This document shows positions 1-10,051 of a DNA stretch of 64,000 bases, in pieces (position 1 is the stretch's first letter; every line of letters begins with the position of its first letter). The stretch comes from Vibrio sp. ES.051. GTDB taxonomy: Bacteria > Pseudomonadota > Gammaproteobacteria > Enterobacterales > Vibrionaceae. Location of the stretch: contig NZ_PDJL01000004.1 in NCBI RefSeq assembly GCF_002563795.1, positions 1 through 64,000 of the forward strand. The letters run 5' to 3'. The position numbers were made by a program, and so were the translations under genes. A model generated the notes under the pieces. It saw only the letters and a list, made by a program, of their open reading frames with translations, did no database searches and was not told where the DNA came from.

Positions 1-50
1 TTTGGCTGTCGAGCTTTTAAAGTCGATATTGTTGAGGTTTTACAACCGTC

Positions 51-66
51 ATTCCGCAGCCAATTT
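51..66 (+). repeat. Left terminal inverted repeat of the IS
   Basis: This 16-bp sequence is the exact reverse complement of 1791-1806. It lies 110 bp upstream of the transposase start. Confidence 0.8.
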
Positions 67-176
67 CAGAATTAAAATAATGTGATCCAGTGATCGTTTA
101 CAACTGTTAGTGCGACAGACATCTTGACCGCGATCCCCAGTTTTGATCTATTACTGTTATTTAATGGTCACTTATT

Positions 177-1792
177 ATGTCTGCTGCTCAACCTGTCATT
201 AAACGCCTAGACCACTTAGGGTTAATCGCTGCTTTCTGTCATGAAGTCGATTTACCAGGCATTATTGATCACATCATTCCCAAGTACTCGGATCACAACG
301 TCTCACACGGCGATGCAGTCTTAGCAATGATTCTTAATGGTCTTGGCTTTCACAGTAGAACGCTGCATATGTTCTCTGACTTCTTCGAGACGAAGCCTGT
401 TGCCAAGTTGCTCGCTAAAGACATTGAACGCACCATTTAACTGACGATGTACTCGGACGTACGTTAGATGCTTTATATGAAGCTGATGTGTCCGCACTTT
501 ATCAAGCGATTGCAGAGCATGTCGTTGATAAGCTTGGGCTTAAAGCAGACTCTGTCCACCTTGGATATCACCGAGTTTTCATGTCGATGGTGAATACGCC
601 CAAGACGAAGATCTTAATGCCATCAAACTGATAAAAGGCTACAGCCGAGACCACCGTCCAGAGCTAAATCAAGTGGTCCTTGAGTTGATTTGTGAAAACC
701 AAGCAGGCCTACCTGTTTACATGCAAGCGCTCAGTGGCAACACCAATGATGCTAAGGCATTTTCAGAGGTCACTAAACGGCATATTCATTGCCTAAAGGC
801 AGCTCAAAACAGTCGCTACTTCATCGCTGATGCCGCTCTATACACCGAGGAAAGCATTCGTTCACTGGATGAGCAACAACAGAAGTTTATTACGCGTGTT
901 CCAATGACCATTAAGTCAGCCAAAGAAGCCTTCATGAACCTTGAGCCAGAGCAGTTGAACCGTATCGGCAATGGCTACTCGGGTTGCTGGGTTGATGCTG
1001 ACTATGGCTCGGTATCTCAGAAGTGGCTGTTGGTTCATAGTGAACAAGCAACCAAGCGAGAAGAAGCAACGCTCTATAAGAACTTAGACAAAAATATCAC
1101 CAAAGAGCTGAAAGCACTGGGACAACTAATGAAAAAGAAGTTTGCTTGCGCAGTGGATGCCGAGCAAGCAATGAGCGACTTCGCTAGCCAGTGTTATTTG
1201 CTTGGCTTTGCGCAACCAACCATCGTTAAAGAGCCAATCTATTCAGGTCGCGATCGGCCGAAGAAAAGACGCAGAGCCAACGGGATACCACTATTTGATA
1301 GATGCTACGCCTTATACCGATCTAGAAAAAGTGAAAATGGCCAAGCTTAAAGTAGGTATGTTTATTCTCGCCACCAACGATACTGACTACGCCGATCTAA
1401 CAATGGCTGCGCTACTTGAGCATTACAAGTCTCAGCAAAAGGTAGAGCGCGGATTTCGCTTCTTGAAGAGCCCTGAGTTCCTAACATCATCAATTTTCCT
1501 GAAGAAACCTCAGCGAACCGAGGCATTGCTGATGATCATGACGCTTAGCCTACTCGTTTACGCAAGCTTAGAGCACAAAATCCGAGAGAGTCTCACTAAG
1601 ACCGAGGAATTCTTTCCTAGCATGGTAAAGAACAAGACGACAACCAAACCGACGGCACATTGGGTATTCTTAAAATTCGAAGGTATCGACACACTCGAAT
1701 TTGGCGGTCAAAGCTTCATCACGGGTGTTCAGGAGCATCAGACTCGGCTGCTTAAGCTTCTTGGCGTACTGTATGAAGCGGTTTATTCCTAA
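177..1792 (+). pseudogene. IS1634-family transposase, multiply frameshifted
   Basis: The start ATG at 177 opens a DUF4277-like N-terminal domain (LDHLGLIAAFCHEV, then VSHGDAVLAMILNGLGF). The frame ends in a stop at 438-440, yet homologous coding continues in the next frame from about 434 (HLTDDVLGRTLDALYEADVS). It switches again near 564 (DITEF) and near 580 (HVDGEYAQDEDLNAIKLIKGYS), then stays open to 1350. A fourth shift near 1263-1270 passes to the frame ending at 1792 (DATPYTDLEKVK, KVERGFRFLKSPEF). The DDE-type catalytic domain is therefore split, and no single frame encodes a working enzyme. At least four lesions make programmed frameshifting an unlikely explanation. The element is probably immobile unless supplied by an intact copy elsewhere. 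Confidence 0.88.
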
Positions 1793-1806
1793 ATTGGCTG
1801 CGGAAT
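1791..1806 (-). repeat. Right terminal inverted repeat of the IS
   Basis: Exact reverse complement of 51-66. It overlaps the last two bases of the transposase stop codon, a compact arrangement common in insertion sequences. Confidence 0.8.
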
Positions 1807-2061
1807 CTCGGTTACAAAGCGAATCTCACTTAATAAAAACCTTAATTCGATGGTGATTGTAATTTAGGTTTGTATCAGTCAGTGAACTACTACTGTGATG
1901 GAGGTATTTGAGACTCCTGTGTCTTTAGGGCGATTTTAACTATGTATTTAGGTCAGTGCCCAGCTTACTGGGTAGGGCGTGGTAGAGGGGGGCATCTTTG
2001 TTATCGCTATCTCAAGCGAGTCCGTTATTTTGCAAAGTGGGCGCTGAGGGATCCTGTAGAT
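1807..2061. other. Non-coding stretch between the IS and fis
   Basis: No convincing gene is seen here. A 67-codon open frame at 1942-2145 has no recognisable domain and runs into the fis terminator and the fis 3' end, so I do not call it. A small hairpin (CCCAGCTTACTGGG, around 1959-1972) is present without a T-run. Confidence 0.4.
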
Positions 2062-2096
2062 AAAGAAAAAGCCGTTACTTTAAAAGGTAACGGCTT
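2062..2096 (-). terminator. Terminator of the prmA-dusB-fis operon
   Basis: Inverted repeat AAGCCGTTAC / GTAACGGCTT (2069-2078, 2087-2096) with an 8-nt loop. On the minus strand it is followed by a T-rich run, 26 bp after the fis stop. Confidence 0.85.
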
Positions 2097-2122
2097 GTTC
2101 CAAATACTTCTGAAATTCGGTC

Positions 2123-2419
2123 TTAGTTCATGCCGTATTTCTTAAGTTTTTTGCGAAGAGTACCGCGGTTGATACCCATCATTGTTGCTGCGCGAGTTTG
2201 GTTGCCGCGAGTGTATTGCATGATGGTATCTAGTAATGGCTGTTCAACTTCAGCTAGAACTAATTCGTATAGTTCAGTTACTTCCTGGCCATTAAGTTGA
2301 GCAAGGTAGTTTTTAAGAGACGCCTTAACAGAGTCACGTAAAGGTTTTTGAGTAATCTGGTCTTGTGACGTTACTGTAGTTACTGTTAATGCTTCTGAAG
2401 TCAGATTTTGTTCGAACAT
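2123..2419 (-). CDS. fis: Nucleoid-associated DNA-binding protein Fis
   Basis: At 98 residues it has the exact length of enterobacterial Fis. The C-terminal helix-turn-helix occupies roughly residues 73-97 ([20 protein letters not shown]) and is nearly invariant in the family. The N-terminal part carries the beta-hairpin and dimerisation helices. Fis is a small dimer that bends DNA and, in relatives, activates stable-RNA promoters and modulates nucleoid structure during rapid growth. It lies 23 bp downstream of dusB on the same strand and is followed by a strong hairpin terminator, so it is probably the last gene of prmA-dusB-fis. Confidence 0.98.
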   Translation of the reverse strand: MFEQNLTSEALTVTTVTSQDQITQKPLRDSVKASLKNYLAQLNGQEVTELYELVLAEVEQPLLDTIMQYTRGNQTRAATMMGINRGTLRKKLKKYGMN

Positions 2420-2442
2420 ATTCGGTCTAGCTCTTCTCTTAA

Positions 2443-3411
2443 TTATGATGCAACGTTATCAAAATAACCTTCTAGCGCCTCAATTTGCAGCGGAGCTGCA
2501 TCGAGTGCATTGAAGGTACGGCGAAACTCACTGGCCTGCTCATGTTCCTTTAGGTACCACCCTACGTGCTTGCGCGCGATACGCGGCCCTAAGTACTCTC
2601 CATAAAATGCATGCAGAGCATTCACATGACCAAGCATAATGGCTTTCACTTCCCGTTTTGGAAGTTCATCCATTGCGGTGCCGTTTTCCAAATAGTGATG
2701 GATTTCCTGGAAAATCCAAGGACGACCCTGGGCGGGACGTCCAATCATTAAAGCGTCCACACCGGTATACTCCAGTACAAACTTGGCTTTCTCCGGACTA
2801 TCGATATCACCGTTCGCGATAACCGGAATGGATATAGCCTCTTTTACCGCTTTAATGCTGTCATATTCGGCCTCACCTTTGTACATACAGACTTTTGTTC
2901 TGCCATGCAGAGCGAAAGCTTGTATGCCGCAGTCTTCGGCTAATTTAGCGATTTGGACGCAGTTTTTGTTTTCTGTGTCCCAGCCAGTTCGAGTCTTCAA
3001 CGTTACAGGAACGTTTACTGCATTCACGACCGCTTTCAAAATCTCTTCGATAATGTCTGGGTATTGAAGCAGAGCAGAGCCCGCCAGCTTCTTGTTCACT
3101 TTCTTTGCCGGGCAGCCCATGTTGATATCGATGATTTGCGCACCGTTTTCAACACTGAATTGAGCCGCGTCCGCCATAAGCTGTGGATCGGAACCGGCAA
3201 TCTGTACAGAGCGAATGCCCGATTCGCCCTCGTGTACCATGCGCTGTTTCGACTTCGACGTTTTCCATAGTTTTGGGTTGGCAGACATCATTTCACTGAC
3301 GGCCATTCCCGCACCATACCGAAGACACAACTCGCGGAACGGTCTATCCGTTACACCAGCCATAGGGGCTACGATTAGATTGTTCTTAAGTTGATAGTTT
3401 CCGATTTTCAA
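2443..3411 (-). CDS. dusB: tRNA-dihydrouridine synthase B
   Basis: This FMN-dependent enzyme reduces uridine to dihydrouridine in the tRNA D-loop. The TIM-barrel motifs are clear: [12 protein letters not shown] near residue 15, the catalytic cysteine in NMGCPAKK at residue 100, and [15 protein letters not shown] further on. I place the start at a TTG codon (3409-3411), giving 322 residues that begin [10 protein letters not shown] and align with the E. coli N-terminus. The frame stays open 18 codons further upstream, but that extension does not match the family. Fis lies directly downstream and prmA upstream, the usual Vibrio and enteric operon order. Confidence 0.95.
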   Translation of the reverse strand: MKIGNYQLKNNLIVAPMAGVTDRPFRELCLRYGAGMAVSEMMSANPKLWKTSKSKQRMVHEGESGIRSVQIAGSDPQLMADAAQFSVENGAQIIDINMGCPAKKVNKKLAGSALLQYPDIIEEILKAVVNAVNVPVTLKTRTGWDTENKNCVQIAKLAEDCGIQAFALHGRTKVCMYKGEAEYDSIKAVKEAISIPVIANGDIDSPEKAKFVLEYTGVDALMIGRPAQGRPWIFQEIHHYLENGTAMDELPKREVKAIMLGHVNALHAFYGEYLGPRIARKHVGWYLKEHEQASEFRRTFNALDAAPLQIEALEGYFDNVAS

Positions 3412-3549
3412 AACGTCATCACAGTTCTGTACTAGCAAGGGCGCGCATTTTACGCATTTTTTCACTGCGTGAAAAGACTAATATTTGAGCATTTACAAAT
3501 TGTTTTGTAAATTGTATGAATTTCAAGCGATTAACTTTAAAAACCTTAT

Positions 3550-4437
3550 TTAGCCTTGCTTACGACCAGAGATGCGACACCACTCACTTTGCTCAATAAT
3601 AGGGTCAAGATGAAGTTCGTCACGGTAATAATTCGCAACATCTTTGGCTTGAGTATCTAATACGCCGGACATGGCTAGGTCGCCATTTGGCTTAACTAGA
3701 CCTTTGATGACAGGGGCCAATTCGCGTAGGGGGCCTGCCAAAATATTGGCGACTACCACGTCAGCAATCAGGCCTTGTGGTTGATTTTGCGGTAGGTAAA
3801 CTTCTAGCTTGTCTGCAACGCCGTTACGTTCAGCGTTGTCGCGAGAAGCTTGTAGTGCCTGAGGATCGATGTCGATCCCGACTACTTTTTCTGCCCCAAG
3901 CTTGATCGCAGCGATCGCTAGGATGCCTGAGCCACAGCCAAAGTCGATAACGGTTTTACCAGAGAGATCCAGCGTTTCTAGCCATTCAAGGCAGAGTGCC
4001 GTGGTTGGGTGAGTACCAGTACCAAATGCCAAGCCAGGGTCAAGCATTACGTTAACCGCGTCGGGTTCAGGAATGTCACGCCAGCTTGGGCAAATCCATA
4101 AACGCTCACCAAACTTCATGGGGTGGAAGTTTTCCATCCACTCACGTTCCCAGTCTTTGTCTTCGAGTTGTTCAACTTTGTAAGCAAAATTGTCGGCAAG
4201 CATGTTACTTGCTTTGATTTGGTCGATGATGAAGTTGGTGTCCGCTTCTGCGTCATACAGTGCCAGAATATCAGTATCGCCCCATAAGCGAGTTTCGCCA
4301 GGTAGAGGTTCGAATACAGGTGTATCCTGCGCGTCTAGGAACGTCACAGACAGCGCACCAGTCTCTTCCATTAGCATGTCGCCGATTTGTTCAGCGTTTT
4401 CATTGGTCGCGTTGAGTTTGATTTGAATCCAAGGCAT
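3550..4437 (-). CDS. prmA: Ribosomal protein L11 methyltransferase
   Basis: PrmA trimethylates ribosomal protein L11 with S-adenosylmethionine. The protein has 295 residues, the normal length. The N-terminal L11-recognition domain is followed by a Rossmann methyltransferase with the SAM-binding motif [20 protein letters not shown] and the post-I acidic residues [11 protein letters not shown]. The ANILAGPL motif that replaces the NPPY-like signature is also present. It is the first gene of the prmA-dusB-fis run, and a hairpin terminator separates it from accC upstream. Confidence 0.97.
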   Translation of the reverse strand: MPWIQIKLNATNENAEQIGDMLMEETGALSVTFLDAQDTPVFEPLPGETRLWGDTDILALYDAEADTNFIIDQIKASNMLADNFAYKVEQLEDKDWEREWMENFHPMKFGERLWICPSWRDIPEPDAVNVMLDPGLAFGTGTHPTTALCLEWLETLDLSGKTVIDFGCGSGILAIAAIKLGAEKVVGIDIDPQALQASRDNAERNGVADKLEVYLPQNQPQGLIADVVVANILAGPLRELAPVIKGLVKPNGDLAMSGVLDTQAKDVANYYRDELHLDPIIEQSEWCRISGRKQG

Positions 4438-4522
4438 TGATTTTTTTATCTCAAAGTGAATGAAGTAGGGCAGAGTTTACCAGAACTCCATGAATTGTTT
4501 CAGTATAGACAGTGTACAAAAC

Positions 4523-4550
4523 AAAAATGCCCACCAATGTGGGCATTTTT
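4523..4550 (-). terminator. Terminator after accC
   Basis: Stem AAAAATGCCCA / TGGGCATTTTT (4523-4533, 4540-4550). It has A and T runs on both sides and lies 17 bp beyond the accC stop. It closes the aroQ-accBC transcript and insulates prmA. Confidence 0.85.
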
Positions 4551-4566
4551 ATGAGGTTAACACCGC

Positions 4567-5910
4567 TTATTGTAGGCCGAGCTTCTTCTCTAGGTAATGA
4601 ATGTTTGCGCCACCATGCTGGAAGCTCTCATCATTCATAATCGCGAACTGAAGCGGTATGTTCGTTTTGATACCTTCGATGATCATCTCACCAAGGGCAT
4701 TCTTCATACGCGCAATCGCAACATCACGGTTTTCACCGTAAGTGATCAACTTACCAATCATTGAATCGTAATGAGGTGGTACTGTGTAGCCAGAGTAAAT
4801 GTGCGATTCCCAGCGAACGCCCATGCCGCCAGGGGCGTGGAAACGTTCGATCTTTCCTGGAGAAGGCAGGAAGCGCTCTGGGTCTTCAGCGTTAATACGA
4901 CACTCAATCGCGTGGCCACGGATCTTAATGGCATCTTGAGTAAATGACAGCGGCTGACCTGCAGCAACGCGCAGTTGCTCTTTGATAAGATCGATGCCCG
5001 TTACCATTTCTGTCACTGGGTGCTCTACCTGAATACGAGTGTTCATTTCGATGAAATAGAACTCTCCATTTTCGTATAGGAATTCGAACGTACCTGCACC
5101 GCGGTAACCAATCTCGACGCACGCACGAGTACAACGTTCACCGATGTACTTACGCATCTCTTCAGTGATGCCTGGTGCTGGCGCTTCTTCCACAACTTTC
5201 TGGTGACGACGCTGCATCGAACAGTCACGTTCACCAAGATGGATAGCACCACCTTGACCGTCAGCGATCACTTGCACCTCAACGTGACGAGGGTTTTCTA
5301 GGAATTTCTCCATATAAACCACATCGTTATTGAAGGCTGATTTTGCTTCCGCTCGGGTCATGGCGATAGCTTGGATCAGTTCTTTCTCTGAACGGACCAC
5401 ACGCATACCACGGCCACCACCGCCGCCAGATGCTTTGATGATGACTGGGTAACCAATGCGTTTAGCAAACGCTTTGTTTTTATCTTCATCGTCGTCTAGA
5501 GGGCCATCAGAGCCAGGAACACAAGGCACGCCCGCCTTTTTCATGGCATTGATCGCGGACACTTTGTCGCCCATCATGCGGATCGTTTCCGCTTTAGGGC
5601 CAACAAAAATGAAGCCACTGCGCTCAACTTGTTCTGCGAAGTCTGCATTCTCAGACAGGAAACCGTAACCAGGGTGAATCGCAACGGCGCCGGTGACTTC
5701 TGCCGCAGAAATAATACGTGGGATATTTAGGTAGCTGTCGATACCACGAGCAGGACCGATACATACGGTCTCATCGGCAAGTAGGACATGCTTAAGGTCA
5801 CGGTCAGCGGTTGAGTGAACAGCGACAGTCTTAATACCTAACTCTTTACAGGCGCGAAGAATACGAAGTGCAATTTCACCTCGGTTCGCGATGACTATTT
5901 TATCTAGCAT
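4567..5910 (-). CDS. accC: Biotin carboxylase subunit of acetyl-CoA carboxylase
   Basis: AccC carboxylates the biotin of AccB using ATP and bicarbonate, the first half-reaction of fatty-acid synthesis. The 447-residue chain has the standard order: N-terminal pre-ATP-grasp domain ([14 protein letters not shown]), ATP-grasp with the glycine-rich loop [10 protein letters not shown] at 161-170, the catalytic [14 protein letters not shown] segment, and the C-terminal biotin carboxylase domain ([14 protein letters not shown]). It starts 14 bp after accB ends, so the two are co-transcribed. Confidence 0.99.
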   Translation of the reverse strand: MLDKIVIANRGEIALRILRACKELGIKTVAVHSTADRDLKHVLLADETVCIGPARGIDSYLNIPRIISAAEVTGAVAIHPGYGFLSENADFAEQVERSGFIFVGPKAETIRMMGDKVSAINAMKKAGVPCVPGSDGPLDDDEDKNKAFAKRIGYPVIIKASGGGGGRGMRVVRSEKELIQAIAMTRAEAKSAFNNDVVYMEKFLENPRHVEVQVIADGQGGAIHLGERDCSMQRRHQKVVEEAPAPGITEEMRKYIGERCTRACVEIGYRGAGTFEFLYENGEFYFIEMNTRIQVEHPVTEMVTGIDLIKEQLRVAAGQPLSFTQDAIKIRGHAIECRINAEDPERFLPSPGKIERFHAPGGMGVRWESHIYSGYTVPPHYDSMIGKLITYGENRDVAIARMKNALGEMIIEGIKTNIPLQFAIMNDESFQHGGANIHYLEKKLGLQ

Positions 5911-5924
5911 AAGGCAAGCCTCGC

Positions 5925-6383
5925 TTATTCGATTACAACAAGAGGTTGATCGAATTCAACTGGTTGGCCGTCTTCAGCAAGGATTGCTGTTACAACGCCA
6001 GATTTGTCCGCTTCAATTTGGTTCATCATTTTCATTGCTTCAACGATACATAGAGTATCACCAGCACTGACTTTCTGACCCACCTCGATGAATGACTTCG
6101 ACTCAGGGCTTGGAGAGCGGTAGAAAGTACCAACCATTGGAGACAGAACTTGGTGACCTGTAGGCGCCGCTGGTGCTTCTGCTGCCACAGGCGCTTCGGC
6201 TACTGGAGCTGCAACAGGTGCAGGTGCCGCTACTGGAGCTGGAGCGTAGTGAATGGGTGCTGGAGCTGGTGCTGTGCCGTGACGACTGATGCGTACGGAT
6301 TCTTCACCTTCAGAAATCTCTAGCTCAGCAATGCCAGACTCTTCAACTAATTCAATTAGCTTCTTGATTTTACGAATATCCAT
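5925..6383 (-). CDS. accB: Biotin carboxyl carrier protein of acetyl-CoA carboxylase
   Basis: The 152-residue protein has an N-terminal segment ([17 protein letters not shown]), a flexible Ala/Pro-rich linker at about residues 38-75, and a C-terminal biotinyl domain. The biotin is attached to Lys118 in the EAMKM motif (115-119). The protein shuttles carboxybiotin between AccC and the AccAD transferase. It sits between aroQ and accC in one minus-strand operon. Confidence 0.99.
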   Translation of the reverse strand: MDIRKIKKLIELVEESGIAELEISEGEESVRISRHGTAPAPAPIHYAPAPVAAPAPVAAPVAEAPVAAEAPAAPTGHQVLSPMVGTFYRSPSPESKSFIEVGQKVSAGDTLCIVEAMKMMNQIEADKSGVVTAILAEDGQPVEFDQPLVVIE

Positions 6384-6443
6384 CTTTTCTTTCTCTTTTA
6401 TCTTGTGATTAAGACAACCCCTAGAGGTTGCAGAGTGTTAGGG

Positions 6444-6893
6444 TTACTTCGTCTGTAGCTTGGTAATCGCTGCAGACAGAGCGAATTCATAACCTTGTGC
6501 GCCTAAACCGCAAATTACGCCTTCTGCTTTATCAGACAGATAAGAGTGATGGCGAAATGGTTCACGTGCGTGAACGTTTGATAGGTGCACTTCAATAAAT
6601 GGGATGGCCACGCCAAGTAATGCATCTCGCAGCGCCACACTGGTATGAGTGAAAGCGGCTGGGTTGATGATGATAAAGTCAACCTTACCGTATGCAGCAT
6701 GAATGGCTTCAATCAGTTCGTACTCACGATTGGATTGCAGGTGTTCAAGCTCTACCCCAGCGTTGTGAGCTTGCTCCGTAAGAGCCCCCACCACTTGCAC
6801 TAAGGTATTGTTTCCATAGTGCGTCGGTTCGCGCAGGCCTAATAGGTTAATATTTGGTCCGTTTAGGACAAGAATCCGTAACTTGGCAGACAT
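6444..6893 (-). CDS. aroQ: Type II 3-dehydroquinate dehydratase
   Basis: AroQ removes water from 3-dehydroquinate in the shikimate pathway. The 149-residue protein starts [19 protein letters not shown]; the catalytic tyrosine is Tyr26 in REPTHYG, and the conserved histidine lies in [14 protein letters not shown] choose the ATG at 6891-6893, because a GGGAAG Shine-Dalgarno precedes it and 22 further upstream codons are not family-like. It leads the aroQ-accB-accC operon, a conserved arrangement in gamma-proteobacteria. Confidence 0.97.
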   Translation of the reverse strand: MSAKLRILVLNGPNINLLGLREPTHYGNNTLVQVVGALTEQAHNAGVELEHLQSNREYELIEAIHAAYGKVDFIIINPAAFTHTSVALRDALLGVAIPFIEVHLSNVHAREPFRHHSYLSDKAEGVICGLGAQGYEFALSAAITKLQTK

Positions 6894-7040
6894 TATGTGG
6901 CTATCTTCCCTTATCGTGAGTGAAGCGTGTATATTCCCAAATATACGATAATTCAGCACGATTTTTTTGTTAAAATCGAACAGTTTTTTAAAAATCGACC
7001 AAGATTATAGCTAATTCACAGCAATTAGCAGCAATTTACT

Positions 7041-7048
7041 GGTCTAAT
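7041..7048 (-). promoter_or_regulatory. ATTAGACC motif upstream of aroQ (candidate CrbR-type site)
   Basis: GGTCTAAT on the plus strand, i.e. ATTAGACC on the strand of aroQ, about 150 bp upstream of the aroQ start. The same octamer, with a C or T at the end, recurs upstream of acs, the DUF294 gene, crbS and the acetate symporter. A regulatory role is inferred. Confidence 0.3.
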
Positions 7049-7137
7049 CACCTAGTGGCCTTCCTCGTTTCTGTAACCAAGTTAACAAAAACCATATAAC
7101 AACCCAGTATTTTTTATGGCAATTTGAACGCATAAGC

Positions 7138-7169
7138 AAAAAAAACCGCCATAAGTGATGGCGGTTTTT
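7138..7169 (-). terminator. Terminator of acs
   Basis: Stem AAAAACCGCCA / TGGCGGTTTTT (7141-7151, 7159-7169), with the A-run continuing to 7138, which reads as a U-tract on the minus strand. It lies 27 bp after the acs stop. Confidence 0.9.
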
Positions 7170-7195
7170 AATGTTTTTAAAACAGTCGGTTGAAA

Positions 7196-9148
7196 TTAGA
7201 ACAGTTCTGCTTTTTCTGCAATGAGTTTATCCACTACACCTGGGTCTGCGAGGGTTGAGGTATCACCCAAGTTGCTGGTGTCGCCTGTCGCAATCTTACG
7301 TAGGATGCGACGCATGATTTTACCAGAGCGAGTCTTCGGTAAGGAATCCGTCCAGTGCAGCACGTCAGGTGTGGCAATTGGGCCAATTTCTTTACGCACC
7401 CAATCTTTGACTTCTTTGTGCAGCTCTGCGGATGGGAATTCGCCATCGTTGAGTGTGATGTAAGCGTAGATCGCTTGGCCTTTAATATCGTGAGGAATAC
7501 CGACAATCGCGGCTTCTGCAATCTTATGGTGTGCGACCAAAGCCGACTCGATCTCTGCGGTCCCCATTCGGTGGCCAGAAACATTCAACACGTCATCGAC
7601 ACGACCAGTGATCCAGTAGTAGCCATCTTCGTCACGACGCGCACCATCACTGGTGAAGTACATACCCTTGAAGGTTGAGAAATAAGTTTGTTCGAAGCGC
7701 TCGTGGTCGCCATAAATCGTACGCATTTGGCCGGGCCAAGAATCGAGAATCACCAAGTTACCTTCTGCGACGGTTTCTTCAATGATGTTACCCATGTTGT
7801 CGACAAGCGCCGGTTGTACACCGAAGAATGGACGGGTTGCAGAACCTGGTTTTAGGTCCGTGGCGCCAGGTAGTGGGGCTATCAAAATGCCGCCTGTCTC
7901 CGTTTGCCACCAAGTATCGACGATCGGAGAGTTCTCATTACCAATCGTTTTGTAGTACCACTCCCATGCTTCTGGGTTAATAGGTTCACCTACTGAACCC
8001 ATGATCCGCAGGCTAGTTCGAGACGTTCCTGCAACCGCTTCATTACCTTTTGCCATTAGCGCACGAATTGCCGTTGGTGCGGTATACAGAATGTTAACTT
8101 GATGCTTATCAACCACTTCACTCATGCGATTAGTATTTGGGTAGTTTGGCACCCCTTCGAACAAGATGGTTTTTGCCCCATTCGCGAGTGGTCCGTAAAT
8201 CAGATAGGTATGGCCAGTGATCCAACCTACATCGGCGGTACACCAGAAGGTTTCACCTGGCTGATAGTCGAACACATATTTAAAAGTCATCGTGGCGTAG
8301 ACGAGGTAACCACCAGTCGTGTGCAGTACGCCTTTCGGCTTACCAGTTGAACCGGAAGTATAAAGAATGAACAGTGGGTCTTCGGCTTTCATCTCTTCTG
8401 GTGGACAAACGTCAGAGACTTTGGCGGTTGCCTCATGCCACCAAACGTCGCGATGATCATGCCATTCAACATCGCCACCAGTGCGTTTAAATACGATAAC
8501 CTTGTCGATGGTTTTTACGTTTGGGTTGGTTAGGGCTTCATCTACGTTCTTTTTTAGTGGCACAGCGCGTCCACCACGTACGCCTTCATCAGCCGTGATC
8601 ACCACTTTAGCATCGGAGTCGATGATACGGCCAGATAGTGCTTCTGGTGAGAAACCGCCAAAAACAACCGTGTGAACCGCACCAATACGAGTACAAGCGA
8701 GCATGGCGACAGCCGCTTCGGGTACCATTGGCATATACAAACACACCACGTCGCCTTTGCGCACACCTTGCTCTTTCAATGCGTTGGAGAACTTACATAC
8801 TTCTTTGTGAAGCTGGTTAAACGTGAGTGTTTTGTCGTCGGTTGGATCATCGCCTTCCCAGATAATTGCCACGTCATCACCGTGTTCTGCTAAGTGACGG
8901 TCAATGCAGTTGGCAGAGACGTTCAGTGTGCCATCTTCAAACCAACGAATGTCGACATGGCCAGTGTCGAAAGAGGTGCTTTTTACTTTGGTGAAAGGTT
9001 TGATCCAATCAACAATTTTGCCGTGTTCGTTCCAGAAGCCCTCTGGATCGGTGACCGACTGCTGATACATGGCTAAGTAAGTGTCATTATCCGCATGGGT
9101 ATGAGTTTTAATATTTTCTTTTACCGGATAAACGTGGGCTTCGCTCAT
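7196..9148 (-). CDS. acs: Acetyl-CoA synthetase
   Basis: Acs activates acetate to acetyl-CoA through an acetyl-AMP intermediate and is the high-affinity scavenging route. The 650-residue protein belongs to the ANL superfamily: phosphate-loop motif [12 protein letters not shown], the WWQTETGG segment, and the C-terminal [11 protein letters not shown], where Lys610 corresponds to the lysine that is acetylated to inactivate the enzyme in relatives. In V. cholerae, acs transcription depends on the CrbS/CrbR two-component pair, whose likely homologues lie at 13.4 and 23.4 kb here. A candidate regulator motif lies 158 bp upstream of the start. Confidence 0.98.
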   Translation of the reverse strand: MSEAHVYPVKENIKTHTHADNDTYLAMYQQSVTDPEGFWNEHGKIVDWIKPFTKVKSTSFDTGHVDIRWFEDGTLNVSANCIDRHLAEHGDDVAIIWEGDDPTDDKTLTFNQLHKEVCKFSNALKEQGVRKGDVVCLYMPMVPEAAVAMLACTRIGAVHTVVFGGFSPEALSGRIIDSDAKVVITADEGVRGGRAVPLKKNVDEALTNPNVKTIDKVIVFKRTGGDVEWHDHRDVWWHEATAKVSDVCPPEEMKAEDPLFILYTSGSTGKPKGVLHTTGGYLVYATMTFKYVFDYQPGETFWCTADVGWITGHTYLIYGPLANGAKTILFEGVPNYPNTNRMSEVVDKHQVNILYTAPTAIRALMAKGNEAVAGTSRTSLRIMGSVGEPINPEAWEWYYKTIGNENSPIVDTWWQTETGGILIAPLPGATDLKPGSATRPFFGVQPALVDNMGNIIEETVAEGNLVILDSWPGQMRTIYGDHERFEQTYFSTFKGMYFTSDGARRDEDGYYWITGRVDDVLNVSGHRMGTAEIESALVAHHKIAEAAIVGIPHDIKGQAIYAYITLNDGEFPSAELHKEVKDWVRKEIGPIATPDVLHWTDSLPKTRSGKIMRRILRKIATGDTSNLGDTSTLADPGVVDKLIAEKAELF

Positions 9149-9305
9149 GGCTTCTCTCCTTGTGCCTTTATTTTTCGGCCTTACACCAATCTAGATAGAT
9201 TTTGAGTATGCATTTTTGTAGGGCTGTTTTGGGTTCTTAAGACGTGCCGTGACCAACACGGCGCTGTTGTGCCTATAACTGTCAGTCACCGCGCGTATTT
9301 CTACA

Positions 9306-9318
9306 ATTAGACTTTAGG
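9306..9318 (+). promoter_or_regulatory. ATTAGACTTTAGG motif upstream of acs
   Basis: This 13-mer matches the symporter upstream motif (ATTAGACCTTAGG, 21425-21437 on the minus strand) at 12 of 13 positions. It lies 158 bp upstream of the acs start, in the opposite orientation to the gene. CrbR binding is inferred only from this recurrence. Confidence 0.4.
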
Positions 9319-9385
9319 ATGAGAGTGAGCAGAGTGCAGGGAAATAGCGGAAACAGAGGTGATTCTGGGAGCCAGGTCAACTGGT

Positions 9386-10015
9386 TTAAGGATACGGCGC
9401 GGTGAGGTTCGGTAAATCACCTTTGGTTAAGCGGACAAAGACTAATGCGGCTGAAATCGCATCTTGCAATGCATCGTGCTTATCTTGGATCGGTAGCTCA
9501 AGATGTTTACAAATGGCATCCAGACTTAAGTCGAAGTACGCATTGGGCAAATGTCGCTCCAGCTTGTCATGATAAATCTGGCTGACTTCAATGAGTGGGT
9601 TTGGCAGTGGAAATCCGAGTTGCCTTAGACACGCCAGATCTAAGATCTTTTTATCGTAACGAATGTGATAGCCGACAAGAGGGCGGTGGCCGATAAAGTC
9701 GAGCAGCTTAAGCAGCGCTTGTTTTTCGCTGATCCCATCGACGAGGTCTTGATGGCGAATTTTATGAATTTTTACCGATCCTGAATCGAGCGATTGCGGC
9801 GCACGTAATCGCACTTCAAACGGCTGACTGGTGATGATGCGGTTATCGATGATCTTCGTTGCCGCAATGGTCACCAACTCGGCGCGATTGGGATCAAGGC
9901 TGGTGGTTTCACAGTCAAGAGAGACGAATTCAGTTTTGCACGGGGTACAAAACAATGACTGATAAGGCGAGCCTTTCAGTTTGTAGTGCCAATATTTGCG
10001 TTGTAACCAGTTCAT
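9386..10015 (-). CDS. DnaQ-like 3'-5' exonuclease
   Basis: The 209-residue protein has the DEDDh exonuclease fold of the DNA polymerase III epsilon family. Exo I is SLDCETTSLD (Asp34, Glu36), Exo II is VGYHIRYDKKILD, and Exo III is KHDALQDA (His180, Asp185). It has no polymerase-binding tail like that of true DnaQ, so it is probably a stand-alone nuclease; its substrate is unknown. It lies 36 bp downstream of the DUF294 gene on the same strand, and this pair sits beside acs. The pairing suggests a linked function that I cannot name. Confidence 0.85.
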   Translation of the reverse strand: MNWLQRKYWHYKLKGSPYQSLFCTPCKTEFVSLDCETTSLDPNRAELVTIAATKIIDNRIITSQPFEVRLRAPQSLDSGSVKIHKIRHQDLVDGISEKQALLKLLDFIGHRPLVGYHIRYDKKILDLACLRQLGFPLPNPLIEVSQIYHDKLERHLPNAYFDLSLDAICKHLELPIQDKHDALQDAISAALVFVRLTKGDLPNLTAPYP

Positions 10016-10051
10016 CGCTGACGCCTTATGTCTGACTTATTCAAAACACTC

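Larger units (their letters stand above)
44..1813 (+). mobile_element. Decayed IS1634-family insertion sequence
   Basis: The element is bounded by a perfect 16-bp inverted repeat (ATTCCGCAGCCAATTT at 51-66, its complement at 1791-1806). The match continues outward as AACCG plus two mismatches, so the tips are probably near 44 and 1813. It encloses a single transposase reading region that is broken by frameshifts. No target-site duplication is visible next to the proposed tips, so the tips could be off by a few bases or the flanks may have decayed. The family call rests on the DUF4277-like N-terminus and IS4-like C-terminus of the transposase. Confidence 0.8.

Noticed and set aside
177..440. 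First transposase frame as a stand-alone gene
   Set aside because: Homology continues past its stop in another frame, so it is a fragment of a broken transposase.
1942..2145. 67-codon frame upstream of fis
   Set aside because: No domain or ribosome-binding site, and it runs through the fis terminator into the fis 3' end.
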